A DNA stretch of 64,000 bases from Terriglobales bacterium (GCA_035561515.1 DATMXP010000040.1:62001-126000), one strand, 5' to 3'; shown: positions 32,383 to 39,746, counted from the first letter of the stretch. Notes: a model not told the origin generated them from the letters alone. Made by a program: numbers and translations.

Positions 32383-33083
32383 GGACGAGGCCGCTCCCCG
32401 AATATCGCCGTTCCCACCCTCACGCACGTCGATCCTTCTTCAATCGCGACTTCGAAATCGTGCGACATCCCCATCGACAGCGTCTCCATCTCCACCGCCG
32501 GAAACTCCCTCCGCACAATCTCGTCGCGCAACTCGCGCAATTGCCTGAAGTAATCGCGCGCTCCCTCCGGATCTTCCGTATAAGGCGGAACCGTCATCAA
32601 CCCGCGGATCCTCAGGCTCTCCCACCTCGGCGCATTCGCCAGCAACGGCTCAATCTCCGTCCAGTCCAGCGTCAAGCCGCTCTTCGCCTCTTCCCCGCCG
32701 ACGTTAATCTCCAGCAGCACGGGCAACGTCTTCTTCAACTCCCCCGCCGCCGCATTCAGCCGATCCGCCAGCTTCACCGAATCCACCGACTCCACCGCAT
32801 CGAACAACTCCACCGCTCTCCGCGCCTTGTTCGACTGCAAATGTCCGATCATGTGGAACTCGGCATCGCTCAAGTCCGCCAGAGCCGGAGCCTTTCCCTC
32901 AAACTCCTGCACCCGATTCTCGCCAAACAACCGCTGACCCGCCTCGTACGCCTCCCGAATCGCCTCCGCCGGAAACGTTTTGCACACCGCGACCAGCGTC
33001 ACACCTTTCGGATCGCGCCCACACCTCCGCGCCGCCTCAGCGACCCGCTCTCGCACCTGCTCCAGATTCTCAGCAATCGACAT
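32379..33083 (-). CDS. yggS: YggS-family PLP homeostasis protein
   Basis: The 234-residue fold-type III PLP protein shows the lysine loop TLVAVCKTFPAEAIREAYEA near residue 29, FGENRVQEFEGKA near 53, HMIGHLQSNKARRAVE near 78 and the phosphate-binding LSMGMSHDFEVAIEEGSTCV near 196. YggS buffers free pyridoxal phosphate and has no known enzymatic reaction. It is coupled to the DUF167 gene. Confidence 0.93.
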   Translation of the reverse strand: MSIAENLEQVRERVAEAARRCGRDPKGVTLVAVCKTFPAEAIREAYEAGQRLFGENRVQEFEGKAPALADLSDAEFHMIGHLQSNKARRAVELFDAVESVDSVKLADRLNAAAGELKKTLPVLLEINVGGEEAKSGLTLDWTEIEPLLANAPRWESLRIRGLMTVPPYTEDPEGARDYFRQLRELRDEIVRREFPAVEMETLSMGMSHDFEVAIEEGSTCVRVGTAIFGERPRP

Positions 33084-33132
33084 CGCCCAAAGCTTACCAC
33101 CCCACCGGATTTCCTTTGTTCTGCTTGTGTGG

Positions 33133-33152
33133 CGCGGACACTCCTGTCCGCG
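33133..33152. repeat. Hairpin repeat family B, copy 1
   Basis: CGCGGACA-CTCC-TGTCCGCG is a perfect 8-bp hairpin. An identical 20-base copy lies at 34196. Confidence 0.75.
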
Positions 33153-33183
33153 GCCTTTGACTTATGAAGTGGCCTGTGTGCGG

Positions 33184-33223
33184 GGTGCCCCATCCTATTC
33201 GCGCCAGCGAATAGGATGGTGAC
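33184..33223. repeat. Hairpin repeat family A, copy 2
   Basis: GGTGCCCCATCCTATTCGC, then GCCA and GCGAATAGGATGGTGACA, forms a long inverted repeat around CCTATTCGC/GCGAATAGG. It closely matches the copies at 35117 and 35323. Confidence 0.8.
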
Positions 33224-33255
33224 AGAAGCGGTCTTTGATTTAACGCAAGCCCGAC

Positions 33256-33287
33256 AACAAAAAGAGCCACGTTAAACCGTGGCTCTT
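33256..33287 (-). terminator. Terminator after the 33.3-kb PEP-CTERM gene
   Basis: AAGAGCCACG, a TTAAAC loop and CGTGGCTCTT form a 10-bp stem; on the minus strand it is followed by TTTTTG. Confidence 0.85.
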
Positions 33288-33330
33288 GTAATGACGCTCC
33301 TATGAATTGTGAACCAGACCGAAGTCGGTC

Positions 33331-34008
33331 TTACCGCTTCTTGCGCAACAGCGGCAAGCCTCCCAGTCCGGCAGCCAGCAACAGCAGCGACGCCGGTTCG
33401 GGCACCGATGTCGTCGGCGCAAACGTTCCCACCGTGAATCCGTACCAGTTTTCGAATACCGGATTCGTCCAACTGATCGAGCTAAACGTACCGTTGAACT
33501 GAATCGTGCCGTTGCCTTCTACGCCACAGATTGTCGTCCCGCCACTGCACGATACGATCGAGAGCCCGCCATACTCGTTCGAGCCCCCGCCGCTCTGGAC
33601 CGTGAATGGCTCGGAGCTGCCGAACAGGAACTGCGCATTAACGCCGCCCTGCCCAAGACTCCAGATCGCCATCACCGGGTTCGTTACCGCCTGCGAAAAC
33701 GTGATCGTGTTAACCACCTGGCCGTTCCCGCCAAACAGTTTCACAATCCCACCGCTCGAGGGCGGCGCATTCGAAATCGTGCCACCGCTGAACGTGCTGG
33801 CAGGTCCCCAGCTCGGATAGTTGAAAAGCAGGCTCTCCAACTCGCCCGAATACCCTACCGATATACTCCCCGAAGTGCCGCTGGCGCTCCCCGCCGAAGC
33901 GCTCGTCGTGAACGTGTTCGACCACTGCGTCCAGTTCACGGTGTCAGCCGAAACCGGCAATGCCGCCAGCAAGCATACTGCCAGGCCCACCATCAGGAAC
34001 TTCTTCAT
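33331..34008 (-). CDS. PEP-CTERM secreted protein
   Basis: The 225-residue protein has a signal peptide (MKKFLMVGLAVCLLAALPVSA), a Ser/Gly/Thr-rich beta-type body and a PEP-CTERM tail (SVPEPASLLLLAAGLGGLPL then RKKR). One cysteine pair lies near SCSGGTTICG. The tail marks it for exosortase processing and surface release. No catalytic motif is visible; similar proteins are thought to be extracellular matrix components. Confidence 0.88.
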   Translation of the reverse strand: MKKFLMVGLAVCLLAALPVSADTVNWTQWSNTFTTSASAGSASGTSGSISVGYSGELESLLFNYPSWGPASTFSGGTISNAPPSSGGIVKLFGGNGQVVNTITFSQAVTNPVMAIWSLGQGGVNAQFLFGSSEPFTVQSGGGSNEYGGLSIVSCSGGTTICGVEGNGTIQFNGTFSSISWTNPVFENWYGFTVGTFAPTTSVPEPASLLLLAAGLGGLPLLRKKR

Positions 34009-34195
34009 GCCCCAACCTCCACAATGCGTGTTGCGTACAACCAGCTAACTAACGCACGTGACGGGCCACGAGTGTCCCTGATAACAAAAGAGTTACACAA
34101 CACTACGAGTTAAACGATGCAGTTATTTGCAACACTTGGGCAAACCGATTCTCTTTACACCAACTCAGTTCCATTTTGGGAATGCGACCGCGTAG

Positions 34196-34215
34196 CGCGG
34201 ACACTCCTGTCCGCG
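34196..34215. repeat. Hairpin repeat family B, copy 2
   Basis: CGCGGACA-CTCC-TGTCCGCG, identical to the copy at 33133. It lies between the PEP-CTERM and PEGA genes. Confidence 0.75.
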
Positions 34216-34235
34216 AGGCAGACACCATTCCTCAA

Positions 34236-34261
34236 CATAAAAGCCTGGCCGTAGCCAGGCT
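34236..34261 (-). terminator. Terminator after the PEGA-domain gene
   Basis: AGCCTGGC-CGTA-GCCAGGCT stem, followed on the minus strand by TTTTATG. Confidence 0.8.
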
Positions 34262-34280
34262 CCTTGTAGGTCGATGTCAC

Positions 34281-34982
34281 CTACTGCTTCTCTAACGTCG
34301 GCGACACATTCACCGTCCCGCTCATCACCTTGATCTTTCGCTGCCACGTCTTGTAGCCCGACTTCGTGATCTTGATATCGTGCTCGCCCGGTGTGACCTC
34401 GAACTTGCTCGGCGTCGTACCGACAAACGTGCCATCTATCTCAACTTCCGCCCCATTCATTTCCTGCGGAGCTATCCACAATTGCGGCGTGCCCACAGTT
34501 GTCGCCACAGGTTGTGCAGCCGCGGACGGTTCTTGTTCCTTCTGTGCTGCGGGCACCACCGGACCGCGCTTTTCCCAGTCGGCCACAATTGCCTTGCATC
34601 CTTCTTCCACCGAGTTGCCCAGGCTGCGCGTAGATTTGCTGATGATCGCGTCGCCTTCCTTATTGAATACGGCTACCTTGTTGTCCTTGCGGATCCAACC
34701 CTTGCCCCCCTCATGGTCGAGCACGATCACGTAATCCGCCTTCTCGCGGATGTTATTCACCACCACTTCCGAGCACCGCTCGCCGAACGTCTTCACGATC
34801 TCCGCCGTCTGCGGACGCGCGCCGCCGCTCGTTCCACCGCCGAACCCGGAACTCGATCCGCCACCCCCGCCCGACATCGACCACGACTGGCTGTCGGTTA
34901 CAAACACCCTCGGCTTCTCGGCCGCTAAACTTATCGCCGCAAACGCCATCATCACTACGAACACAACACCACGAACTTTCAC
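34281..34982 (-). CDS. Secreted PEGA-domain protein
   Basis: The 233-residue product starts at a GTG with GGAGG 8 bases upstream (a longer reading from 35045 is less likely). It has a signal peptide (KVRGVVFVVMMAFAAISLAA), a glycine-serine linker, a region with VFVTDSQSW and KTFGERCSEVVVNNIREKAD resembling LpxC-like or FlgT-like lipoprotein cores, then a C-terminal PEGA domain (EIDGTFVGTTPSKFEVTPGE, then HDIKITKSGYKTWQRKI). PEGA domains are beta-rich surface modules. Function unknown. Confidence 0.78.
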   Translation of the reverse strand: MKVRGVVFVVMMAFAAISLAAEKPRVFVTDSQSWSMSGGGGGSSSGFGGGTSGGARPQTAEIVKTFGERCSEVVVNNIREKADYVIVLDHEGGKGWIRKDNKVAVFNKEGDAIISKSTRSLGNSVEEGCKAIVADWEKRGPVVPAAQKEQEPSAAAQPVATTVGTPQLWIAPQEMNGAEVEIDGTFVGTTPSKFEVTPGEHDIKITKSGYKTWQRKIKVMSGTVNVSPTLEKQ

Positions 34983-35116
34983 GGAATGACCTCCATGCAA
35001 AATGCGGGGGATATCAACGGCAGAGTACTTCCCCACGGCACCCAAGACAACACGAAAGTTACTCGTCAGCCACCGTCAGTCACTGACCTTCCGACTGCTG
35101 CCCCTATCCGACGACG

Positions 35117-35159
35117 GGTGCCCCATCCTATTCGCCCCAGCGAATAGGGTGGGGTGAGA
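35117..35159. repeat. Hairpin repeat family A, copy 3
   Basis: GGTGCCCCATCCTATTCGC, CCCA and GCGAATAGGGTGGGGTGAGA. The long arms CCCCATCCTATTCGC and GCGAATAGGGTGGGG pair with one wobble. Confidence 0.82.
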
Positions 35160-35239
35160 CGCCGCCTGCACCATGCGAACTTCCGTGTGCGCGAACATCA
35201 CTTGCGTTAACCTCGCGCACGCAAGGTGACACTACTGGG

Positions 35240-35259
35240 AGCCCAACGCGCAAGCGTTG
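35240..35259. repeat. Perfect GCAA-loop hairpin
   Basis: CCCAACGC-GCAA-GCGTTGGG is a perfect 8-bp stem with a GNRA tetraloop. It lies between family A copies 3 and 4, and is not followed by a T-run. Confidence 0.7.
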
Positions 35260-35290
35260 GGTAATCCAACAGACAGTCTTTGTCCGTTTG

Positions 35291-35305
35291 CGGTGCGCAG
35301 CACCG
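35291..35305. repeat. Short perfect hairpin
   Basis: CGGTGC-GCA-GCACCG forms a 6-bp stem. It is one of several hairpins clustered from 35117 to 35365. Confidence 0.55.
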
Positions 35306-35322
35306 CTGGGTGCTGGGAACTG

Positions 35323-35365
35323 GGTGCCCCATCCTATTCGCGCCAGCGAATAGGGTGGGGTGAGA
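35323..35365. repeat. Hairpin repeat family A, copy 4
   Basis: GGTGCCCCATCCTATTCGC, GCCA and GCGAATAGGGTGGGGTGAGA, differing from copy 3 at only one or two positions. From 35366 to 35681 I see no gene; the sequence becomes markedly more AT-rich. Confidence 0.82.
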
Positions 35366-35681
35366 ACGCTAGTGAACTAACGTCTGTCCGTGTTTGACGT
35401 GAGGGTCTATCTCAACCGGTACTACCAATCAGGTTAGCCCAAGACGAAGCTCCCGGAGGCCTTTTGTTGTTTTAGACATAGATCACGTCCGACTTCCTGT
35501 TGCACGGACTACCTTTTGTGTTATAAGCGTGCGTTAACCGAATCGCGATGCTGCATGAGAGCCTCTGGCTCTTACGCAAGTTTGTCGAAGACTTGAGAGA
35601 AAGCCGGGTTTTGTGACTGGCCGTTTTCGTGTCACTCGCTCGTGACGGTAGTAACTATTCGACGTTAAGAGGACGAAACAA

Positions 35682-35774
35682 ATGGAGATTACAGAAGAGG
35701 CAATCCGCAAGAACATCATCGAACGAGCAAACGTTGCCGGAATGAAGACTAATTCGCCTGAAATATATCCCTAG
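35682..35774 (+). CDS. Possible 30-residue gene remnant
   Basis: A short frame begins at an ATG with AGAGGA about 8 bases upstream and encodes MEITEEAIRKNIIERANVAG and ten more residues before a stop. The amphipathic, Glu/Ile/Arg-rich composition looks like a protein N-terminus that is cut short, so it could be the head of a broken gene. No family is recognised. It lies at the AT-rich edge of the island, about 170 bases before the toxin gene. Confidence 0.3.
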   Translation: MEITEEAIRKNIIERANVAGMKTNSPEIYP

Positions 35775-35929
35775 TGGTTTTGCTTTTGGCGTACATCGAC
35801 AACGATTTTTCTCAAATTGAAGCAACAGAGGGTAGTTGGTTTCGCGCTAAGCCTGGTCTGCTTTCTTGAACACCTGGCCTCCTTGCAATTCGAGAATGTG
35901 TAAAGAGTAATTCGAAACTGTCTAAAGAC

Positions 35930-35945
35930 ATCACAATTTTGTGAT
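35930..35945. promoter_or_regulatory. Candidate operator palindrome abutting the toxin start
   Basis: ATCACAA-TT-TTGTGAT is a perfect 7-bp inverted repeat that ends at the base before the toxin ATG (35946). A second, shorter inverted repeat (TGTCT-AA-AGACA) lies at 35919-35930. Toxin-antitoxin operons are usually autorepressed by the antitoxin at such sites; binding here is inference. Confidence 0.6.
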
Positions 35946-36365
35946 ATGCTCATCTGGACGTTTTATGAATTCGTTCATGGCGTTTCCACTGATCGCGGAA
36001 TCATCAGCACTGATATGCCCGCCGGCGCGCAAGCCGAACTGGACGTCATCCTCTCGGAAGAGTTGGGGCGCATTCCCTATCATGAATGGGGTGTCCCGAG
36101 TTTTAAGCCCTTGGGTCATGGAATGGGCGAAATTAGGTTTAAGTATGGTGGCGCCCAGTACCGGGTATTCGGCGCGTTGGGACATGGTGGTGGTAACTAC
36201 AACTTTTGGATGGTCGCAACTAAGAATCGAAAACGGAAGAATCTCCAGGCGACAGATCCGCCAAATGCAATTGAAACGGCGCATAAAAGGAAGAGCGCTT
36301 ACGAACTTCGGAGAGAAGGCAGGCTAAGGAAATATGATCCCTCGGGGGCTAGTGAAGAAACTTAG
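35946..36365 (+). CDS. HigB/RelE-superfamily toxin-like protein
   Basis: The 139-residue protein follows the pattern of HigB/Gp49-type toxins: TFYEFVHGVS at the N-terminus, AELDVILSEELGRIPYHEWG near 30, GMGEIRFKYGGAQYRVFGAL near 60, FWMVATKNRKRKN near 87, then DPPNAIETAHKRKSAYELRR. RelE-fold toxins cleave mRNA, often on the ribosome; the basic residues and the final helix fit. The ATG has no Shine-Dalgarno and a palindrome abuts it. The gene overlaps the antitoxin gene by 32 bases. Toxicity is inferred from family. Confidence 0.8.
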   Translation: MLIWTFYEFVHGVSTDRGIISTDMPAGAQAELDVILSEELGRIPYHEWGVPSFKPLGHGMGEIRFKYGGAQYRVFGALGHGGGNYNFWMVATKNRKRKNLQATDPPNAIETAHKRKSAYELRREGRLRKYDPSGASEET

Positions 36366-36954
36366 CAATATTGAATATCGGCGGCAGTTCGTTTCGGCTC
36401 AAGTTAGACGAACTATTACGTCGCAGATGCGTAAGTTACGCATACAACGGAATTGGGACCAAGCAGAGTTGGGCCAGCAGTCAGGAATGAAACCGCACGC
36501 AATTTCTCGGTTGGAGAATCCTGATTACGGAAATTTTACAGTTAACACCCTACTTCGGATCGCAAACGCCTTTGACGTCGGTCTGATTGTCAGATTCGCT
36601 CCATTTTCCGACCTCGCTAAATGGAACCAATCTGTAACAGAAACCGATTTCACCCCCCCGAGTTTTAGTGATGATCGGGGACTTTGGCCGATTAAAAGAG
36701 AGAACCAGGGTGCGTTCTATCGTCCTTCTCCGCTTGAAAGAGAGTTTAGAAACGCAAAAGCTCTAGGGGTAGTTCCTCCGGTAAGGGAGGCTGAAAACCC
36801 AGATGTTCGAACTGTATATGCTGGGATTGCATCGAATCCCACCAACGTAAAACCGGGCACCCAACTGGAACCCCCCGCCGTTCACCCGGTTTCTTTTACG
36901 TATTTATCGCAGGCTGCCGCATTTAGAGAGGATTCGAGATGGCCGACACAGTAA
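36334..36954 (+). CDS. XRE-type antitoxin-like DNA-binding protein with long C-terminal tail
   Basis: The 206-residue protein has a helix-turn-helix domain at about residues 30-85 (QMRKLRIQRNWDQAELGQQS, MKPHAISRLENPDYGNF, then LLRIANAFDVGLIVRFAPFS). The VGLIVRF-x-PFS-x-L-x-W ending is typical of XRE antitoxins paired with HigB toxins. The remaining 100 or more residues (for example FRNAKALGVVPPVREAENPD) are Pro-rich and not part of the usual antitoxin. AAGGA lies just upstream of its ATG. It overlaps the toxin by 32 bases and the third gene by 16. Confidence 0.82.
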   Translation: MIPRGLVKKLSNIEYRRQFVSAQVRRTITSQMRKLRIQRNWDQAELGQQSGMKPHAISRLENPDYGNFTVNTLLRIANAFDVGLIVRFAPFSDLAKWNQSVTETDFTPPSFSDDRGLWPIKRENQGAFYRPSPLEREFRNAKALGVVPPVREAENPDVRTVYAGIASNPTNVKPGTQLEPPAVHPVSFTYLSQAAAFREDSRWPTQ

Positions 36955-37304
36955 GAACCCCGGACTTTAAGTCGTTTTATGCTAACAATGTGCGTTTCGA
37001 ATCTACGGTGTTCGATCTACGCTTGTTTTTTGGAGAACTCGATCATCGAGAAGACGAGAGTTGGATCATCTCCCAGAAGGCGTCAGTCGTCATGGCTTGG
37101 TCGCAGGCCAAGATAGCTGCGTTGTTTTTACTCGTCAACGTAATGGCACACGAACAACAGAACGGACCAGTAGATCTCCCTGCGAATCTATTGCCACCGT
37201 GGTTGCTACCCGAAGATTCAGAGCTGTCGCTAGAGGAGTTGGTCGGAACCGTGGCCGATAAGTTCAATTCGTTCGTCGCACAACAACAAGAACAGCAGAA
37301 GTGA
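36939..37304 (+). CDS. DUF3467-like protein, third gene of the toxin-antitoxin cluster
   Basis: The 121-residue acidic protein resembles DUF3467: FYANNVRFESTVFDLRLFFG near residue 13, then a run WIISQKASVVMAWSQAKIAA with a hydrophobic helix and a Gln-rich C-terminus (FVAQQQEQQK). AGAGGA lies about 6 bases before the ATG. DUF3467 has no known biochemical role. The overlap with the antitoxin gene (16 bases) argues for co-translation, so it may be part of the system. The domain call is by pattern only. Confidence 0.65.
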   Translation: MADTVRTPDFKSFYANNVRFESTVFDLRLFFGELDHREDESWIISQKASVVMAWSQAKIAALFLLVNVMAHEQQNGPVDLPANLLPPWLLPEDSELSLEELVGTVADKFNSFVAQQQEQQK

Positions 37305-37422
37305 AAACAGATAAACAATTCGAGACGTTCCTAAAATAGGCCGCCCGGGCCCGATTCCATGCCTCAGTGATATGGCACTGAGACTCCGCTCCCACTACCC
37401 GCCACCGTCTCCCCAAAAAGTT

Positions 37423-37453
37423 CAGGCCGCCGAAAATCGGCGGCCTGCTTTAA
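37423..37453. terminator. Bidirectional terminator after the three-gene cluster
   Basis: CAGGCCGCCGA, a three-A loop and TCGGCGGCCTG form a perfect 11-bp stem followed by CTTTAAC on plus; on minus it is followed by AACTTTTTGG. It serves the rightward cluster and the leftward gene ending at 37479. Confidence 0.85.
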
Positions 37454-37478
37454 CAACCGAAACTTACATTAGTTGCCT

Positions 37479-38156
37479 TTACCGCCCGATTGGCTTAACT
37501 TCCACTATCTCCGCTGGCCAGTAGTCCCTTCCCGGCGTCGCATGCCAGTTAGCCAATGGTGTTCTCTGCACGATGCGAAGGAAGCCCATCGACTCGGCCG
37601 GGAGTTCGAAATACTCCCGCAACAACCCTTGTCCGTATGCATCCACCAGCAGGCTTGTAACTACTCCGCCCTCCCCGCTGAGAATTCTTCCCAAGTCGGG
37701 TAATGCCCCGCCTACAGGTTGGTTACTGATTAGGTCGACCACCAGGGTGAAATGACCAAGCATCGCAGGCGCGCCGTAATAGCAAACCTCGGCAAAGCCG
37801 TGGCCGATCACCGGCGTGCCGTCTTCGCCCAGGAAACTCCTCATAAATGCGTTCTTCCCTTGCAGCACGATGTGGACCTGCGTCCTTCCATCAGCCAATG
37901 CCTTCTCGGTTATGTCTCCGTTGAAGGTCGGACCAAAACCCGGTACCCCGCATTGTTCGATGAGCAGATACCGATTATTAACACCCGCTATATCGAGCAC
38001 TCCCCAGTAGGGTGAATTCAACGCCATCCAGAACGTGAGGTTTTCCTGTGCGCTGATGAAGTCCTCGATCGGACGATGACTCACTTGCGCTACAAGCATG
38101 CTGGAGGCCAGCAATAAGAGCAACGATACCGTCAACACTGTGCATGAGCGACGCAT
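37479..38156 (-). CDS. Secreted protein of unknown function
   Basis: The 225-residue protein has a Sec signal peptide (CTVLTVSLLLLLASSMLVAQ) and a soluble body with Gly-rich segments (FLGEDGTPVIGHGFAEVCYY) and three cysteines. AAGGA lies 6 bases before the ATG. No domain is recognised. It could be a periplasmic or surface protein, but there is no basis for a specific role. It is leftward, convergent with the toxin-antitoxin cluster. Confidence 0.7.
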   Translation of the reverse strand: MRRSCTVLTVSLLLLLASSMLVAQVSHRPIEDFISAQENLTFWMALNSPYWGVLDIAGVNNRYLLIEQCGVPGFGPTFNGDITEKALADGRTQVHIVLQGKNAFMRSFLGEDGTPVIGHGFAEVCYYGAPAMLGHFTLVVDLISNQPVGGALPDLGRILSGEGGVVTSLLVDAYGQGLLREYFELPAESMGFLRIVQRTPLANWHATPGRDYWPAEIVEVKPIGR

Positions 38157-38495
38157 CGCGTTTCCTTTCTGACGTGCAGCGCACGTCTAACTTCTTCCTG
38201 GGATAATGTCCGCGTGAGAGCCCATTAGGCCGGTGGGTATCGAGAGCCGTCTCAGGGGGTGTGCATATCCGAATTGGGGCATTGCGCTTCGGAGAGACTG
38301 GTTCGGCTTGAGTGTGGTTCCCTCGATTAACTGTGTCAACGTGATCCAGCAGTTAGAATGCGGCTCCGTTCCGAATCGGGAAGCCTGGGGTGAGGCCCTA
38401 CCATCCGCCCTCACAAAAACTTCTCATCCCCTGTCGATTCCCCCCACCCCCACTCGACATACTATGGAAGTCACCTGACTGACGAGGATTCACAC
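38157..38495. other. Intergenic region without a recognised gene
   Basis: About 340 bases separate the leftward secreted-protein gene from the rightward YCII gene. The frames here are short and lack protein-like composition. It must hold divergent promoters, but I cannot identify a convincing pair of boxes. No hairpins stand out. Confidence 0.45.
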
Positions 38496-38900
38496 ATGAA
38501 GTTCGTATGTCTTGGATACATCGCCCCCGGCAAGTTCGAGAACATGTCCGAAGCCCAGCAGAACGCCATGGTCGACGAGTGTTTTGCCTACGACGACCAG
38601 CTCCGCGCTGGCGGCCACTTCGGCCATGGCGAAGCGCTTCAGCCCGCCTCCTCCGCCCGTACCCTGCGCTGGAAGGGCGGCAAGGTCGCCGTCACCGACG
38701 GTCCTTATGCCGAAACCAAGGAGCAGATTGGAGGACTGTTTATCCTCGAGGCGCGCGACCTCGATCACGCCGTCGAGTTGATGTCCAAACATCCGGCCGT
38801 CAACGGCGGTCCCTCAACCTTCGAGATCCGCCCCGTCGCCGACCTCAGCGCCATGGTCCAGGCCAGCGAGCAACGCCGCGCCAAAAACCAGACGGCTTGA
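38496..38900 (+). CDS. YCII-related (DGPF) domain protein
   Basis: The 134-residue protein is a DGPF/YCII-type domain: [15 protein letters not shown] at the N-terminus, then [20 protein letters not shown] near residue 68 and [17 protein letters not shown] near 90. DGPF proteins often accompany ECF sigma factors, although none is adjacent here. The domain fold resembles dimeric alpha/beta barrels; the reaction is unknown. GAGGA lies 8 bases before the ATG. Confidence 0.9.
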   Translation: MKFVCLGYIAPGKFENMSEAQQNAMVDECFAYDDQLRAGGHFGHGEALQPASSARTLRWKGGKVAVTDGPYAETKEQIGGLFILEARDLDHAVELMSKHPAVNGGPSTFEIRPVADLSAMVQASEQRRAKNQTA

Positions 38901-38909
38901 CTTGGGTGG

Positions 38910-38944
38910 CCGGTCCTTTCGGCGTCCTGTGCCGAAAGGGCCGG
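38910..38944. repeat. Long hairpin after the YCII gene
   Basis: CCGGTCCTTTCGGC (38910-38923) and GCCGAAAGGGCCGG (38931-38944) form a 14-bp stem with one wobble pair and a 7-base loop. It starts 10 bases after the YCII stop but has no T-run, so it looks more like a mobile hairpin repeat than a terminator. Confidence 0.7.
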
Positions 38945-38974
38945 ACTACCACCAGCGTTGGCAGCCAGTCTTTT

Positions 38975-39004
38975 CAAATTACCCAATTACAAATTACCCA
39001 ATTA
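38975..39004. repeat. Tandem 15-bp repeat
   Basis: Two perfect head-to-tail copies of CAAATTACCCAATTA, followed by a partial CCAATTG. It is AT-rich against the surrounding sequence. Confidence 0.75.
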
Positions 39005-39249
39005 CCAATTGCTCCCTCCGGAGCATGTCAAGGGGGTCACCGAGCCCTTTTCCCCGCAAAGTCCTGAAAACACTCGCAAAATAAATTTCTAAACTGTGGC
39101 ATGATGCCCCCACCCAAATTGCTATTCTGAAAATGTAGGTGGTTTTAGCTTTGTCACCACCGGTTTTTCAGGAGGAGAGCTTTTGCCGACGACCAACGAC
39201 TGACGGTCGCCGACTAAGTACTAACAACTAACGACTTTTTATTTAACTC

Positions 39250-39358
39250 CTTTGTTCTCATATACAAGCCGTATGCTCTTGATTCCAAAGGAATTACAGG
39301 CCCTTTGTTTTCATATATGTAGAATTCCACGTTCGCGTAACTGCTTTGTTTTGTTATA
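39250..39358. repeat. Three near-identical AT-rich motifs upstream of the cold-shock gene
   Basis: CTTTGTTCTCATATA (39250), CTTTGTTTTCATATA (39303) and CTTTGTTTTGTTATA (39344) recur at 53- and 41-base spacing in a locally AT-rich region. They end 170 bases upstream of the cold-shock start. They may be binding sites or parts of an RNA leader; nothing in the sequence decides this. Confidence 0.5.
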
Positions 39359-39371
39359 GGAACGAAAAACC

Positions 39372-39399
39372 GGGGGGAGGGGGGAGGGGGTACCTCCCC
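39372..39399 (+). other. G-tract: possible G-quadruplex or hairpin
   Basis: Three runs of 6, 6 and 5 guanines, separated by single A, occupy 39372-39390 on the plus strand and are followed by TACCTCCCC, which can also pair with GGGGAGG as a 7-bp hairpin. It lies about 130 bases upstream of the cold-shock start. G4 formation is inferred from the run pattern. Confidence 0.55.
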
Positions 39400-39527
39400 A
39401 ACCGCGGCAACTCCGGGCAATAACCCTCCAGGAGTAAAGATTCTTTCTCTCCTACACCCACCGCCATGTTTTTGCTACGCTGTGCCTTGCGCGACAAGTT
39501 TCACGCAGAAGGAAGTTGCATCATCGT

Positions 39528-39728
39528 ATGGAACAAGGAACAGTGAAGTGGTTCAACGACGCTAAAGGCTACGGCTTCATCACCCGCCAGAATGGTGAAG
39601 ACGTCTTCGTCCACTACTCGGCGATCCAGACACAGGGCTTCCGCAGCCTGCAGGAAGGTCAGGCGGTGCAGTTCGAAGTCGTCAAGGGACCAAAGGGCTG
39701 GCAGGCCGAAAACGTCCAGGTACTCTGA
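39528..39728 (+). CDS. Cold-shock domain protein (CspA family)
   Basis: The 66-residue protein is one cold-shock domain: [20 protein letters not shown] carries RNP1 (KGYGFIT), and VFVHYSAI is RNP2. Cold-shock proteins bind single-stranded nucleic acids and act as RNA chaperones. The ATG at 39528 gives the normal length; a TTG four codons earlier is in frame but too close to GGAAG. An unusually long, AT- and G-rich upstream region precedes it, and a terminator with a UUCG-type loop follows. Confidence 0.95.
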   Translation: MEQGTVKWFNDAKGYGFITRQNGEDVFVHYSAIQTQGFRSLQEGQAVQFEVVKGPKGWQAENVQVL

Positions 39729-39746
39729 AGATTCTCCACTTCGCAC

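Noticed and set aside
32196-33167. Open frame of 323 residues on the plus strand across yggS
   Set aside because: It is antisense to YggS and DUF167, both with clear family motifs, and is dominated by Arg, His, Leu and Pro.
35534-35719. 61-residue minus-strand frame in the island edge
   Set aside because: No ribosome binding site, overlaps a plus-strand candidate with a better site, and has no protein-like pattern.
38975-39004. Tandem repeat as a CRISPR array
   Set aside because: Only two head-to-tail 15-base units with no spacers and no cas genes nearby.
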